Positions 48,911 to 57,548 of a stretch of 64,000 nt of DNA are shown here, one piece after another. Both the position numbers and the translations under genes were made by a program. Where the stretch lies: positions 1 to 64,000 of the forward strand of contig JACRMH010000006.1 of NCBI GenBank assembly GCA_016219545.1, given 5' to 3'. Origin of the DNA: Chloroflexota bacterium. Lineage in GTDB: Bacteria > Chloroflexota > Anaerolineae > Anaerolineales > Villigracilaceae. The notes under the pieces are model-generated. The model worked only from the letters and a program-made list of their open reading frames with translations, was not told the origin of the DNA and ran no database searches. The stretch's first letter is position 1; each line of letters starts with the position of its first letter.

Positions 48911-49822
48911 ATGACTGCTCAGTTAATAGATGGAACCGCCATTGCGCAAAAAGTGCGCGACGAAGTTAAAGAGAAAGTCGCAAAAAGGATTGCCGCTGGA
49001 AAATCCCAACCGGGGTTGGCGACTGTGCTGGTTGGCGAGCGGATCGACTCGGCCACCTATGTCAGCATGAAGCAGAAGGGTTGTGCTGAATTGGGCATGA
49101 CCTCTTATCATCATCCTGTCCCTGCGGATATCACACAGGAAGATCTCGAAAAACTTATCAAGGAATTAAATGCAGATCCCAAGGTGCATGGCATTCTGGT
49201 GCAATTGCCTCTGCCCGCCCATTTGGATGAAGAACGAGTCTTGCAGCTTATCAGCATCGAAAAAGATGTGGACGGATTTTCACCGATCAATTTGGGTCGC
49301 CTTGCACAGAAGGGACGCGAACCTCTCTTCGTTCCATGCACTCCTTACGGTTGCATCTATCTGCTCAAGGAAGCCGGCGTGAAGATCGCAGGTGCCAATG
49401 CGGTTGTGTTGGGACGTTCCAATATCGTAGGTATGCCTGCGGCGTTGTTGCTTGTTAAAGAAAACGCCACAGTGACCGTTGTCCACTCAAAAACGAAGGA
49501 TATTCCCGCCGTCATGCGTGATGCGGATATTATCATTGCCGCCATCGGTCGCGCAGAAATGGTGCGTGGCGATTGGATCAAACCTGGCGCGGCTGTGATC
49601 GATGTGGGCATCAATGGCATTCCAAAACTTGGACCTGACGGCAAGCAGATGATCAGCCAGAAGACCGGCAAACCGATGCAGAGACTGGTTGGCGATGTCA
49701 ACTTTGAAGAAGCGAAGGAAGTGGCCGGCTTCATCACCCCTGTCCCCGGCGGCGTGGGTCCGATGACCATTGCGATGTTGATGGCAAATACCCTGCGTGC
49801 GGCGGAAATTCAACAGCCGTAG
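48911..49822 (+). CDS. folD: Bifunctional methylenetetrahydrofolate dehydrogenase/cyclohydrolase
   Basis: The product is 303 residues from the ATG at 48911 behind CAGGAG. Catalytic Tyr and Lys lie in SATYVSMKQKGCAELGM, the folate loop in VQLPLPAHLDEERV and KDVDGFSPINLGRLA, the NADP site in VVLGRSNIVGMPAALLLV, and the ending VPGGVGPMTIAMLM is typical. It converts 5,10-methylene- to 10-formyl-tetrahydrofolate, feeding purine synthesis and one-carbon flow. An insert in the second domain (GIPKLGPDGKQMISQKTGKP) is somewhat longer than in E. coli. Confidence 0.95.
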   Translation: MTAQLIDGTAIAQKVRDEVKEKVAKRIAAGKSQPGLATVLVGERIDSATYVSMKQKGCAELGMTSYHHPVPADITQEDLEKLIKELNADPKVHGILVQLPLPAHLDEERVLQLISIEKDVDGFSPINLGRLAQKGREPLFVPCTPYGCIYLLKEAGVKIAGANAVVLGRSNIVGMPAALLLVKENATVTVVHSKTKDIPAVMRDADIIIAAIGRAEMVRGDWIKPGAAVIDVGINGIPKLGPDGKQMISQKTGKPMQRLVGDVNFEEAKEVAGFITPVPGGVGPMTIAMLMANTLRAAEIQQP

Positions 49823-49854
49823 TTTCAGTGGTCAGGAAATAGTAATCAGTTATC

Positions 49855-49882
49855 AGTCCCGTCGCGAGGCGGGACTCTTTTT
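49855..49882 (+). terminator. Terminator-like hairpin just before the CoA-binding protein gene
   Basis: AGTCCCG pairs with CGGGACT and is followed by CTTTTT, with the ribosome site AAGGAG starting directly after. Word-repeat DNA (TAATCAGTTATCAGT) leads into it from 49842. Confidence 0.7.
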
Positions 49883-49895
49883 AAGGAGAATTCTT

Positions 49896-50387
49896 ATGGC
49901 AAAAATTGATGATCTTGTTAAAGATTTTCTTGCACAAAAAAGAATTGCGGTGGTGGGTGTTTCAGATAAACGCGAGACAGGCTGCAATCTGGCTTTCAAT
50001 AATTTCAAAGGCGCGGGTTATCAAGTCTATGCAGTGAATCCGCGCATAAATACTTTCAATGGCGCGCCAAGTTATCCCGACTTGAAATCCATCCCTGAAA
50101 AACCGGATGCGGTTTTCATGCTTACCAATCCAAAGGTCACTGAACAAGTTGTGCAGCAGTGTGTGGACTTGGGAATCAAACATGTTTGGATGCACTGCAT
50201 GATGGGAACAAAGCCCGGTCTCGCATCAGGTATGACCAGCGTGTCGCAGTCTGCAGTGGAGATGTGTAAGGCGAATGGAATTGCAGTCATCCCCGGCACA
50301 TGTCCGAACCAATTCCTCAACCCGGATGGCGGTCATAAATTCATGCGCGGATTGTGGAAACTGCTTGGGTTTATGAGCGTTAACTGA
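49896..50387 (+). CDS. CoA-binding (YccU-type) protein
   Basis: The product is 163 residues from the ATG at 49896. Rossmann-like CoA_binding_2 domain: RIAVVGVSDKRETGCNLAFN, YQVYAVNPRINTFNGAPSYP, DAVFMLTNPKVTEQVVQQCV, then GIKHVWMHCMMGTKPG and VIPGTCPNQFLNPDGGHKFM. Such proteins bind CoA or NAD but their function is not established. The gene follows folD after a hairpin. A GC-rich hairpin follows its stop. Confidence 0.88.
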   Translation: MAKIDDLVKDFLAQKRIAVVGVSDKRETGCNLAFNNFKGAGYQVYAVNPRINTFNGAPSYPDLKSIPEKPDAVFMLTNPKVTEQVVQQCVDLGIKHVWMHCMMGTKPGLASGMTSVSQSAVEMCKANGIAVIPGTCPNQFLNPDGGHKFMRGLWKLLGFMSVN

Positions 50388-50401
50388 ATTAACATAACTC
50401 G

Positions 50402-50430
50402 CTCGGTCGGGGGCTTAGCCTCCGACCGAG
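50402..50430. terminator. Hairpin between convergent genes
   Basis: CTCGGTCGG and CCGACCGAG form the outer 9-bp stem, with GGC/GCC inside. No T tract; placed between converging genes it may serve both. Confidence 0.55.
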
Positions 50431-50450
50431 TGGAGAAAACGCAAGTTGGA

Positions 50451-50819
50451 TCAGGAATAATTTTCCTTCATAAAGCGTTCAAATCCCTGCTTGGTGAGTT
50501 GGGCAAGTTCGCCGAACTGGGATTTGTCTATTTTTTTGAAATTGAAACATGACTTGCCTTGCATGTGTTTCTTTAATTCGGGGGAAATATTTTCAAGGAG
50601 GTCAGGGCACATATAAACCGGCATCAGATAAAAAGCAACATAATTCTTTTTGATCTGTACCGCGCCGAAGAAAAGTTCCTTTTTCCATTTCTCGCTGTAT
50701 GCGCTGTCGAGAGAGAATTCTTCGTTTGTATCTACTTTAACGATAAGTTTCGATGAATAGGATTTGAGAATGGATCTAAGTTTTTCAAAGATGATGGGGA
50801 ATTCGGGTTGAGCAGACAT
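50451..50819 (-). CDS. DUF1801/YdhG-like hypothetical protein
   Basis: The product is 122 residues from the ATG at 50819, behind AAGGA. KKELFFGAVQIKKNYVAFYL and LMPVYMCPDLLENISPELKK, followed by GKSCFNFKKID, resemble proteins of the DUF1801 / YdhG fold, though the match is by eye and weak. Function unknown. The gene is AT-rich and sits with the larger unknown gene upstream (50842-51786), possibly as one unit. Confidence 0.6.
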   Translation of the reverse strand: MSAQPEFPIIFEKLRSILKSYSSKLIVKVDTNEEFSLDSAYSEKWKKELFFGAVQIKKNYVAFYLMPVYMCPDLLENISPELKKHMQGKSCFNFKKIDKSQFGELAQLTKQGFERFMKENYS

Positions 50820-50841
50820 AAGTTTTCCTTGGATTGTGCTT

Positions 50842-51786
50842 CTATGGACTTCGGTATGGGAGTTTGAATTCTCTTGAAACGCCATCTCCTTTGAAAATCA
50901 CTTGTATCTTAGAAGGAGATTTTATTGTTGTTAGTCCGTGGGGATGCTTTTTTAGATCAAGATCTAATATTATTTCACCATCTTGAGAATTCACAAGTTT
51001 TACCAAAGGAAATTCTTTTTCGAATTCGTCTGGAAATACAATCAATGGGAGGCTTTGAACTAAATTTAGCACATCAAAAATGTCCGCTTTCTTTTTTTCT
51101 TCCACGCTGAAACTCTCAAAGCTAGCATTGGCAATAGTATCTATTGAGTTGCATAAGAAATGCGAAGTTAGATATAAATTATAGATATGATAGGGAATAT
51201 CTCGTGAATAGGAGAAGGCTGTCGAACCTCCTGAATGAATTAACGGATTTGGCCCAACACTTCCATCTTTATTTATACCTTCAACAAAATAGCCAAGATG
51301 CTTTTCGCCATTTGGATGATAGAAAACAATAGTACGAAGACGCCCTTGTTTGTGCTTTAGGTTATTCACTACTTTTCCAATATGGGTGCGGTAGTTATTA
51401 GTTGAAGTTAAAAAATAACTTACAGCAGACTGGTCATTAAGCTTTATCTTTTTTGGATAGAAACACCTAAGTATATTTTCGCAGTCATCCATATGCTCCA
51501 TAAGTGAATATAACAATCTTTCAACCTGGAGCAACAGCTTTTCATCATGAATTTTTGGCGATATTTCTGCGTTAGTTATCGAAATAGAAAGTAATTCATT
51601 TAGCGTTTCTTTAAAACAATGAATTACTTTCCCGATTGAGATATTGTAAATCCCTAAAGGATGTCTCAAGTTGTATTCTTGAAAATATAAAGGTGTAGAA
51701 AAATTAGACGACAGTTTTTCAACAGCGCTTGGATAAAGCCCAAATTTATCTCGAGATGATCTTGTGAGACTTGTTTTTGTATTCAT
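50842..51786 (-). CDS. AT-rich unknown protein (314 aa)
   Basis: The product is 314 residues, predicted soluble, with no signal peptide and no family I can name. Visible features are a helical first half (IHDEKLLLQVERLLYSLMEH) and a beta-rich second half (VIFKGDGVSREFKLPYRSP). GC content is low, about 28% in 51541-51600, against about 50% nearby, which suggests recent acquisition. The ATG follows the NBR1-Ig lipoprotein gene stop directly. It could be an accessory or phage/defence-related gene, but nothing proves this. Confidence 0.6.
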   Translation of the reverse strand: MNTKTSLTRSSRDKFGLYPSAVEKLSSNFSTPLYFQEYNLRHPLGIYNISIGKVIHCFKETLNELLSISITNAEISPKIHDEKLLLQVERLLYSLMEHMDDCENILRCFYPKKIKLNDQSAVSYFLTSTNNYRTHIGKVVNNLKHKQGRLRTIVFYHPNGEKHLGYFVEGINKDGSVGPNPLIHSGGSTAFSYSRDIPYHIYNLYLTSHFLCNSIDTIANASFESFSVEEKKKADIFDVLNLVQSLPLIVFPDEFEKEFPLVKLVNSQDGEIILDLDLKKHPHGLTTIKSPSKIQVIFKGDGVSREFKLPYRSP

Positions 51787-52341
51787 TTATTGAGTCACTG
51801 AGACCTTAATAAAAATAAAATCACCAAAGACATTCCCATTCGAGTCAACCGCTTGCCAGGCGGATTCGTAAAAACCCACTTCAGCGGGTGCGGTGAAGAT
51901 AATCCGCAATATGGCCTGCGTTCCGGCGCGGGCAGGGAAGAGCATTTGCTCACCGGCTGCGCCAAATGTTTCGCCGCTGATCCATTTCAGGCGGTAGGTT
52001 GAATCCCAGTTGCAAGTTCCGCTGTTGGACACGAGCCATTGCTTATCCATGCTTGAACCGGCAGGGACGGTTGTGTTATCTTCGATGGTGACGTCGTCAA
52101 CGAAGGTCAGATTATTCGTGCATGGACCTGTCAAGACGGGCGTTACTGTAAACGTTGGAACGATTGTATTTGTAGGGATGGGCGTGATGGTCGGCAGGTC
52201 TTCAATTGAAATAATTTGTGTGGGTGGTCGAAAAGGCGTGGGCGTAGCTTGAGGCGCACATGCCTGGGCAAGGATCAAGATGATGAGCAGAAGCAAACTT
52301 GGGCGGAGTCCCCAAAGGGGATGATATCGGATGTGAAGCAT
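51787..52341 (-). CDS. NBR1-Ig-like domain lipoprotein
   Basis: The product is 184 residues from the ATG at 52341. Signal and lipobox lie in LLLLIILILAQACAP, followed by a Pro/Thr linker. The domain has TVPAGSSMDKQWLVSNSGTC then NWDSTYRLKWISGETFG, and later APAEVGFYESAWQAVDSNG, the pattern of NBR1/next-to-BRCA1 Ig-like domains often seen on Chloroflexi surface proteins. It likely binds a surface partner. It lies downstream of recA, separated by a hairpin. Confidence 0.82.
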   Translation of the reverse strand: MLHIRYHPLWGLRPSLLLLIILILAQACAPQATPTPFRPPTQIISIEDLPTITPIPTNTIVPTFTVTPVLTGPCTNNLTFVDDVTIEDNTTVPAGSSMDKQWLVSNSGTCNWDSTYRLKWISGETFGAAGEQMLFPARAGTQAILRIIFTAPAEVGFYESAWQAVDSNGNVFGDFIFIKVSVTQ

Positions 52342-52350
52342 GTCCTCATT

Positions 52351-52390
52351 AAAACACAAACTCCCGAAGTCTTATAGTCTTCGGGAGTTT
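52351..52390 (-). terminator. Intrinsic terminator after recA
   Basis: AAACTCCCGAAG pairs with CTTCGGGAGTTT around a 9-base loop; TTTGTGTTTT follows on the minus strand. Confidence 0.75.
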
Positions 52391-52398
52391 CTAATCTC

Positions 52399-53517
52399 CT
52401 ACAATTCTTCTTCTACTGCTGCGCCTGTGTCCATTGCGTTGACGCCGTCGCCTCCAATGTCGAGCGGAAGGGCGATCTCGCCGCTAAGGGCTTTCTGGCG
52501 GATGATGCCTTCGATCTCGGACATCATGTCAAGATTATTGCGGAGATATTCTTTTGCATTTTCGCGTCCCTGACCGATGCGGATGTCACCATAGGAGAAG
52601 AAAGCACCGCGCTTCGTGAGGACCTCGAACTTGGTTGCCAGATCGAGGACATCGCCAGCCTTTGAGATGCCTTCGTTGAACATGATGTCGAACTCGGCAG
52701 TGCGGAATGGAGCCGCTAATTTGTTCTTGACCACTTTAACGCGCGTGCGATTGCCGATGACTTCCTCGCCGACCTTAATGGATTGAATGCGGCGCACATC
52801 AAGGCGAACGGATGCATAGAACTTGAGGGCTTGACCACCTGTGGTGGTTTCTGGATTGCCGAACATGACGCCGATCTTCTGGCGAAGTTGATTTGTAAAG
52901 ATAACGGAAGTCTTGGTTTGGTTGATCGCGCCTGAAAGTTTGCGTAAAGCCTGGGACATCAAACGAGCCTGCACGCCCATGGTGGCATCGCCCATATCGC
53001 CTTCGATCTCAGAACGCGGGACGAGCGCGGCGACTGAGTCAATTACAACTACATCCACTGCGCCGGAGCGGACGAGGGTCTCTGCGATTTCGAGAGCTTG
53101 TTCGCCGGTGTCGGGTTGTGAGACGAGTAGGTTGTCAATATCCACGCCGACCTTGGCGGCATAGCTTGGGTCGAGGGCGTGTTCCATGTCAATGAAGGCG
53201 GCGGTACCGCCCATGCGTTGGGCTTCGGCAACGATGTGTTGGCAAAGTGTGGTCTTACCGGAAGATTCAGGTCCGTAGATTTCGATGACACGTCCGCGCG
53301 GAATGCCGCCGACGCCGAGAGCTATGTCAAGGGACAATGAGCCAGTGGGGATGACCTCTGTCACCATGCCATGTGCTTCGCCGAGGCGCATGATCGAGCC
53401 GTCACCGTAGCGTTTTAAAATATCGCCAACGGCCTTGTCAAGAACGGCGCGTTTGGCGGTATCCATATTTTGAGTTTGTGCCGGGGTTTCAACTGCACGA
53501 GAGGATTTTTTTGCCAT
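52399..53517 (-). CDS. recA: Recombinase RecA
   Basis: The product is 372 residues. Walker A is [20 protein letters not shown], and [39 protein letters not shown], the L2-loop region [20 protein letters not shown] and [19 protein letters not shown] all match RecA. It drives strand exchange and triggers LexA self-cleavage. GGAGATATACCC precedes the ATG, and a good promoter lies about 50 bases upstream. The acidic C-terminal tail (GAAVEEEL) is typical. Confidence 0.98.
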   Translation of the reverse strand: MAKKSSRAVETPAQTQNMDTAKRAVLDKAVGDILKRYGDGSIMRLGEAHGMVTEVIPTGSLSLDIALGVGGIPRGRVIEIYGPESSGKTTLCQHIVAEAQRMGGTAAFIDMEHALDPSYAAKVGVDIDNLLVSQPDTGEQALEIAETLVRSGAVDVVVIDSVAALVPRSEIEGDMGDATMGVQARLMSQALRKLSGAINQTKTSVIFTNQLRQKIGVMFGNPETTTGGQALKFYASVRLDVRRIQSIKVGEEVIGNRTRVKVVKNKLAAPFRTAEFDIMFNEGISKAGDVLDLATKFEVLTKRGAFFSYGDIRIGQGRENAKEYLRNNLDMMSEIEGIIRQKALSGEIALPLDIGGDGVNAMDTGAAVEEEL

Positions 53518-53568
53518 GGGTATATCTCCAATATAAGTGTAAAGGTGGAAAAAAGGTTGTGTTGCGAG

Positions 53569-53596
53569 AGTATAGCACAGATGTTCAGTACGTCAA
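53569..53596 (-). promoter_or_regulatory. recA promoter with possible SOS-box-like core
   Basis: On the minus strand TTGACG and TATACT are separated by 16 bases. Between them GAACATCTGTGC matches seven of the eight fixed bases of the Gram-positive DinR/LexA box GAAC-N4-GTTC, as a near half-site pair. The promoter is convincing; the box is tentative. Confidence 0.6.
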
Positions 53597-53626
53597 GGAC
53601 AATTTGGCGTTTGCAATACCTGCCCG

Positions 53627-53899
53627 CTAAAGCGTAATAAGCGTGGATTTTTGCTTCTTGAGCATATACCCCGCATATAAATCCCCTGGCGGACAAGGAT
53701 CACAGCCGAGGCATTTGTGCATATCCTTGCGCTCAACTTTAAATGGAATGAACAGGTCTTTCGCGGCGGAATCTGAGTCAATGCGGAGTTGGGCAAGGTA
53801 GCCTAGAAAGCACTCGCAGGTATTGCACGCTCCGTGCGGAAATGAATCCTCGGCAGATTGAAGCAGGGATTGTATTTCGTCTGGTCCCAATTTTGACAT
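53627..53899 (-). CDS. Small Cys-rich protein, unknown
   Basis: The product is 90 residues with Cys pairs at GACNTCECFLGYL and CLGCDPCPPGDLYAGYM, giving at least six Cys in two clusters that could hold a metal or Fe-S centre. Small proteins with the CLGCDPCPPxDL ending occur in many anaerobes and are uncharacterised. AAGGA lies before the ATG. It is upstream of recA and reads in the same direction but ends before the recA promoter, so it is probably a separate unit. Confidence 0.7.
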   Translation of the reverse strand: MSKLGPDEIQSLLQSAEDSFPHGACNTCECFLGYLAQLRIDSDSAAKDLFIPFKVERKDMHKCLGCDPCPPGDLYAGYMLKKQKSTLITL

Positions 53900-54027
53900 A
53901 TTGTGTATCCTTGATGGAGAATTTCAACCGTTGATCTTTCAATTTTACAGCCGAATTAGTTTTTGCCTGTATGGCAATTCCATGAAAATAGTCCAAAACC
54001 AAAATAACACTTCGCATCTTCGCGGGG

Positions 54028-54033
54028 TATAAT
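54028..54033 (+). promoter_or_regulatory. Putative -10 box of the metallophosphoesterase gene
   Basis: TATAAT about 62 bases before the GTG start. No clear -35 box. The rest of the 53900-54094 gap holds nothing recognised. Confidence 0.4.
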
Positions 54034-54094
54034 CGGAAAAATTAAACGTACGACCACAAAAAAGCTCGTCAAAATTCAGCCAAAGGACAAGCAT

Positions 54095-55036
54095 GTGACA
54101 ACTCTTTTCTTTGCAACAGACGTTCACGGGTCGGATATTTGCTGGAGTAAGTTCCTGAATGCGGGGAAATTTTACGGCGCCGATAAGTTGATCCTCGGCG
54201 GCGACATGACGGGCAAGGCGGTTGTCCCGTTCGTACATCAGGGTGGAAAAAATTATCGCATCACTTTACTTGAACAGGTGTTTGAGGCTACGAATGAAGA
54301 AGAACTCGCCGACCTCGTCAAGCGTGTCCGCAGCCGCGGATATTATCCCTACATGACCGATCCCGATGAAATTGCAGAACTTGAAAAGAACCCCGACCGC
54401 ATCAGCGGGATCTTTATGGCCGAGGTCCTGAAAGTGGTTCAGCAGTGGATGGACCTTGCGGATAAAAAACTCGAAGGGACCGACCTGAAAGTGTATTGCT
54501 CGCCCGGCAATGATGATGCGGATGAAGTGGATGCGATCATTCGCTCCAGCCGACGGGTGCTTCTGGTCGAAGGGCAGGTGACTCAGCTGGATGACCACCA
54601 CGAAATGATCACCTCGGGCTGGAGCAACCGGACTCCCTGGAACACGCACCGTGAAGAGGACGAGGACCAGCTCAAGGTCAGGTATGAAGCGATGACTTCC
54701 CAGTTGAAGAATCCGCATAATGCCATTTTCAATATCCACGTGCCGCCGTATAAATCCCAACTGGATGAAGCGCCGGAACTGGATAAGGATCTGCGCCCCG
54801 TGCTGGCGGGCAATTCAATGAAACCTGTCGGCTCCACTGCTTTAAGAACAGCGATAGAAAAAGTTCAACCCCTGCTTGGCCTGCATGGACACATCCATGA
54901 AGGCCGCGGCACCTCGCGCATTGGTAAGACGCTCTGTATCAACCCCGGCTCGATGTATGAGCAGGGGACCTTGCTTGGCACCATTGTTCGGCTTGGAAAA
55001 AATAAGATCGAAGATTTTGTTTTGACCACAGGTTAA
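54095..55036 (+). CDS. Calcineurin-like metallophosphoesterase
   Basis: The product is 313 residues with a GTG start behind AAAGGAC. Metal ligands are LFFATDVHGSDICWSKF (DxH), LILGGDMTGK (GD), CSPGNDDADEVD (GN-D in place of GNH-D) and LLGLHGHIHEGRG (GHxH). The GNH to GND change is a mild departure from the textbook motif. The enzyme may hydrolyse a phosphodiester or nucleotide; the substrate is unknown. It lies between recA and a permease gene and is not clearly in an operon. Confidence 0.88.
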   Translation: MTTLFFATDVHGSDICWSKFLNAGKFYGADKLILGGDMTGKAVVPFVHQGGKNYRITLLEQVFEATNEEELADLVKRVRSRGYYPYMTDPDEIAELEKNPDRISGIFMAEVLKVVQQWMDLADKKLEGTDLKVYCSPGNDDADEVDAIIRSSRRVLLVEGQVTQLDDHHEMITSGWSNRTPWNTHREEDEDQLKVRYEAMTSQLKNPHNAIFNIHVPPYKSQLDEAPELDKDLRPVLAGNSMKPVGSTALRTAIEKVQPLLGLHGHIHEGRGTSRIGKTLCINPGSMYEQGTLLGTIVRLGKNKIEDFVLTTG

Positions 55037-55041
55037 TAAAC

Positions 55042-55070
55042 GTAGGGGCGCAGCCTTGCTGCGTCTCTAC
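55042..55070. repeat. GTAGGGGCGCAG hairpin
   Basis: GTAGGGGCGCAG and CTGCGTCTCTAC pair with two G-T mismatches around CCTTG, in the gap before the permease gene. Related to 43876-43906. Confidence 0.6.
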
Positions 55071-55101
55071 GGGCAAATAAAAACCAAAAGAGGAGAATGT
55101 T

Positions 55102-56727
55102 ATGAGCGACTTATTTGTTCGTAAGGCGACTGGTCTGGTACGGTCATGGTCAGTCATGGACGCGTTTGTTTACGCGTTGTTCTCGATCAACCTGATCACC
55201 CTCGGTTTGTACAGCTTTAGTCAGATGTACTACTTCGAGGGCGGCATGGTGAATGCCCTCATCATCAGCGCGATCTTCATCTTCTTTGAAGTGGTTGTGT
55301 ATGCCGCGTTGATCTCTGTCATGCCCCGCTCCGGCGGTGACTATGTCTGGCAGAGCCGCATCCTTGGAGGCGCAGTCGGCTTCATCCTTGCAGTGACGGG
55401 TTGGTGGTTCATCCTGTGGCTGTGGGTTCCATTGTATGGCGATATGTTCCGTCATATTGTGCTTGTGCCAATTTTGGGCATACTTGGCGCGAAAGATTTG
55501 GCGCTTTGGTTTGCCGGCACTCAAACTGGCGCATTTACGGCCTCGATCCTTACCCTTGTGATCGTAAGCATCTTCATTGCACTCGGTATGAAGACTTACG
55601 CGCGCATTCAAAAATTCTCGTTCTATGGCGGCATGGTTGGGCTGGCCATCGTCATCGTTCTGCTTTTGATGGGTTCACCAGAGGCATTCAAGGCCGGGTT
55701 GGAAGCTAATGCCACTTCCATGTTTGGCGCGGCTCCCGGTGTCTATGATGCAACGGTCACATTGGGAACGAATGCCGGCGCGATCACACCCTTTAGCGGC
55801 GGATCATTGGCTTTGGCATTCCTTGTCATCCCCTACATGGTCTTTTTCAACTTGTGGCCGAACTGGGGCGCGACCCTTTACGGTGAAGTACGCGGCGCGA
55901 CCGATTTCAAACGCAACGTCTCCGGCATGGGCTGGGCCCTTGGTGTGACCACCTTGCTGGCCATCGTTTTGCTGTTTGCCATCAAGAAGACTATCGGCTG
56001 GGAATTTTATGTTCAGTCCGGCGGTGCATGGTGGAATTACGCCTGGGGTTACAGCACCGATGCCCCGGCGCTTCCTGTTTGGCCGTATCCGGCTTTGATG
56101 GCCGCATTCCTGACAACCAATAAACTCGTGCAGCTCGTAGTCGTGGTTTTGATGAGTCTCTGGTGGTTTGGTTGGAGCGGAACAGTATTCCTTTCCTCAA
56201 CTCGTGTGATCTTCGCCGCCGCCTTTGACCGCCTTCTGCCCGAGTCGGTTGCAAAGATTGATGAGCGCACAGGCACACCGATTAACGCACTCTTGTTGAT
56301 GATCGTTCCGTCCGTTGTTGTGGCCTATCTATTTGCGTATAACATTGCCAGTTTCCAATCGCTGACATTGTGCTCAACCCTGGTGATCGCGGTGACCTTC
56401 CTCGGCACCACTATTTCAGCGATCATTCTGCCTTACACCAAACCTGACCTGTACAAAGCCTCGCCGATTGCCCAGTACAACATCTTTGGAATTCCATTGA
56501 TCACCGTTGCCGGTCTGATCTTTGGCGGCTTCCTCGTCTACCTGTTGTATCAATGGATCATTGACCCGAATGGCTTGTATGGGATCGGGCTCAAGAATAC
56601 GAGTTCCATTTATTACATGCTCGGCAACTACGTTCTTGCCGCGATCATTTACTTTGGGTTCAAAGCCTATCGCAAGAGCAAGGGCATTGACCTCAATAAG
56701 GTTCAGGCTGAAATTCCGGTTGAATAA
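55102..56727 (+). CDS. APC-superfamily amino acid permease
   Basis: The product is 541 residues with about 12-13 membrane spans. GAGGAG precedes the ATG. SVMPRSGGDYVWQSRILGGA matches the conserved span-2/3 segment of amino acid-polyamine-organocation permeases. The first span region (MDAFVYALFSINLITLGLYS) departs from the common GIG loop, so the substrate may be unusual. Likely a secondary importer of an amino acid or amine. A palindromic hairpin follows the stop. Confidence 0.88.
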   Translation: MSDLFVRKATGLVRSWSVMDAFVYALFSINLITLGLYSFSQMYYFEGGMVNALIISAIFIFFEVVVYAALISVMPRSGGDYVWQSRILGGAVGFILAVTGWWFILWLWVPLYGDMFRHIVLVPILGILGAKDLALWFAGTQTGAFTASILTLVIVSIFIALGMKTYARIQKFSFYGGMVGLAIVIVLLLMGSPEAFKAGLEANATSMFGAAPGVYDATVTLGTNAGAITPFSGGSLALAFLVIPYMVFFNLWPNWGATLYGEVRGATDFKRNVSGMGWALGVTTLLAIVLLFAIKKTIGWEFYVQSGGAWWNYAWGYSTDAPALPVWPYPALMAAFLTTNKLVQLVVVVLMSLWWFGWSGTVFLSSTRVIFAAAFDRLLPESVAKIDERTGTPINALLLMIVPSVVVAYLFAYNIASFQSLTLCSTLVIAVTFLGTTISAIILPYTKPDLYKASPIAQYNIFGIPLITVAGLIFGGFLVYLLYQWIIDPNGLYGIGLKNTSSIYYMLGNYVLAAIIYFGFKAYRKSKGIDLNKVQAEIPVE

Positions 56728-56740
56728 TTTGTAAACAATA

Positions 56741-56773
56741 AAGTGACAGTCACCTCGCAGGTGACTGTCACTT
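56741..56773. repeat. Palindromic hairpin, family B copy 3
   Basis: AAGTGACAGTCACCT and AGGTGACTGTCACTT form a perfect 15-bp stem with loop CGC, the longest of the three copies. It lies 14 bases after the permease stop. Confidence 0.82.
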
Positions 56774-56791
56774 GTTTCTTAAGGTGAACGC

Positions 56792-57541
56792 ATGGCGATG
56801 ACATCACAGGAAATGCTGGCGGAAATGAACCGCCTGGTAAGCGCGGCGGAGGCGAAGAATATTCAAGTCCGCGCGATCGGCGGGTTGGCGGTACGGCTGC
56901 ATGATAAATTTGGGCATCCGTTATTCGTCCGCGAATTCGCCGACCTGGATGTGGTTGTCGCCAAAAAACAGCGGCGCGAGTTTGAAGTCTTTATGCCGGA
57001 AGCAGGATACAGCCCCGATAAACAGTTCAACATCTTGAACGGCTCGGAGCGGCAAATTTACAACGATGAAAAACGCGGACTTAAAGTAGATGTCTTCGTC
57101 GGTGATTTTGTGATGTGCCATAAAATTCCACTGGAGAACCGTCTTAAGGCAGACCCGGTCACGATCCCATTGGCGGAATTGCTGCTTTCCAAAGCACAGA
57201 TCCTTGAGCTCAATCGCAAGGACGCGCTTGATATTTCATCCATTTTGTTCAATAATGAAACTGGCAATGACGACTCAAGTATTAACTTGCATGTGATCGC
57301 CCAGTTGTGCAGCGCCGAGTGGGGATTATTTAAAACAGTATCTATAAACCTGGAGCGGGTAATTGCGATTATTGGACAGGAATCCGCGATGACCCAGGCA
57401 GAACGCGATCTCGTGATCAACCGCGCGCAGTCCATCTTGAAGACCTTCGAGGCTATGCCCAAGCCGATCGCATGGCAATTGCGTGACCGCGTCGGCACGC
57501 GCGTTAAATGGTATATTGAAGTGGAAGAAGTGGATCTATAA
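56792..57541 (+). CDS. Nucleotidyltransferase-like protein
   Basis: The product is 249 residues. The first half resembles a Pol-beta-type nucleotidyltransferase: QVRAIGGLAVRLHDKFGHPL, then FADLDVVVAKKQ (DxD-like) and KVDVFVGDFVMCHK (third Asp). The second half is helical. Similar folds act as AbiEii-type toxins or tRNA-modifying enzymes, but no antitoxin or partner gene is present. The family is uncertain and the activity not shown. It precedes two small membrane/envelope genes. Confidence 0.65.
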   Translation: MAMTSQEMLAEMNRLVSAAEAKNIQVRAIGGLAVRLHDKFGHPLFVREFADLDVVVAKKQRREFEVFMPEAGYSPDKQFNILNGSERQIYNDEKRGLKVDVFVGDFVMCHKIPLENRLKADPVTIPLAELLLSKAQILELNRKDALDISSILFNNETGNDDSSINLHVIAQLCSAEWGLFKTVSINLERVIAIIGQESAMTQAERDLVINRAQSILKTFEAMPKPIAWQLRDRVGTRVKWYIEVEEVDL

Positions 57542-57548
57542 AGATAAG

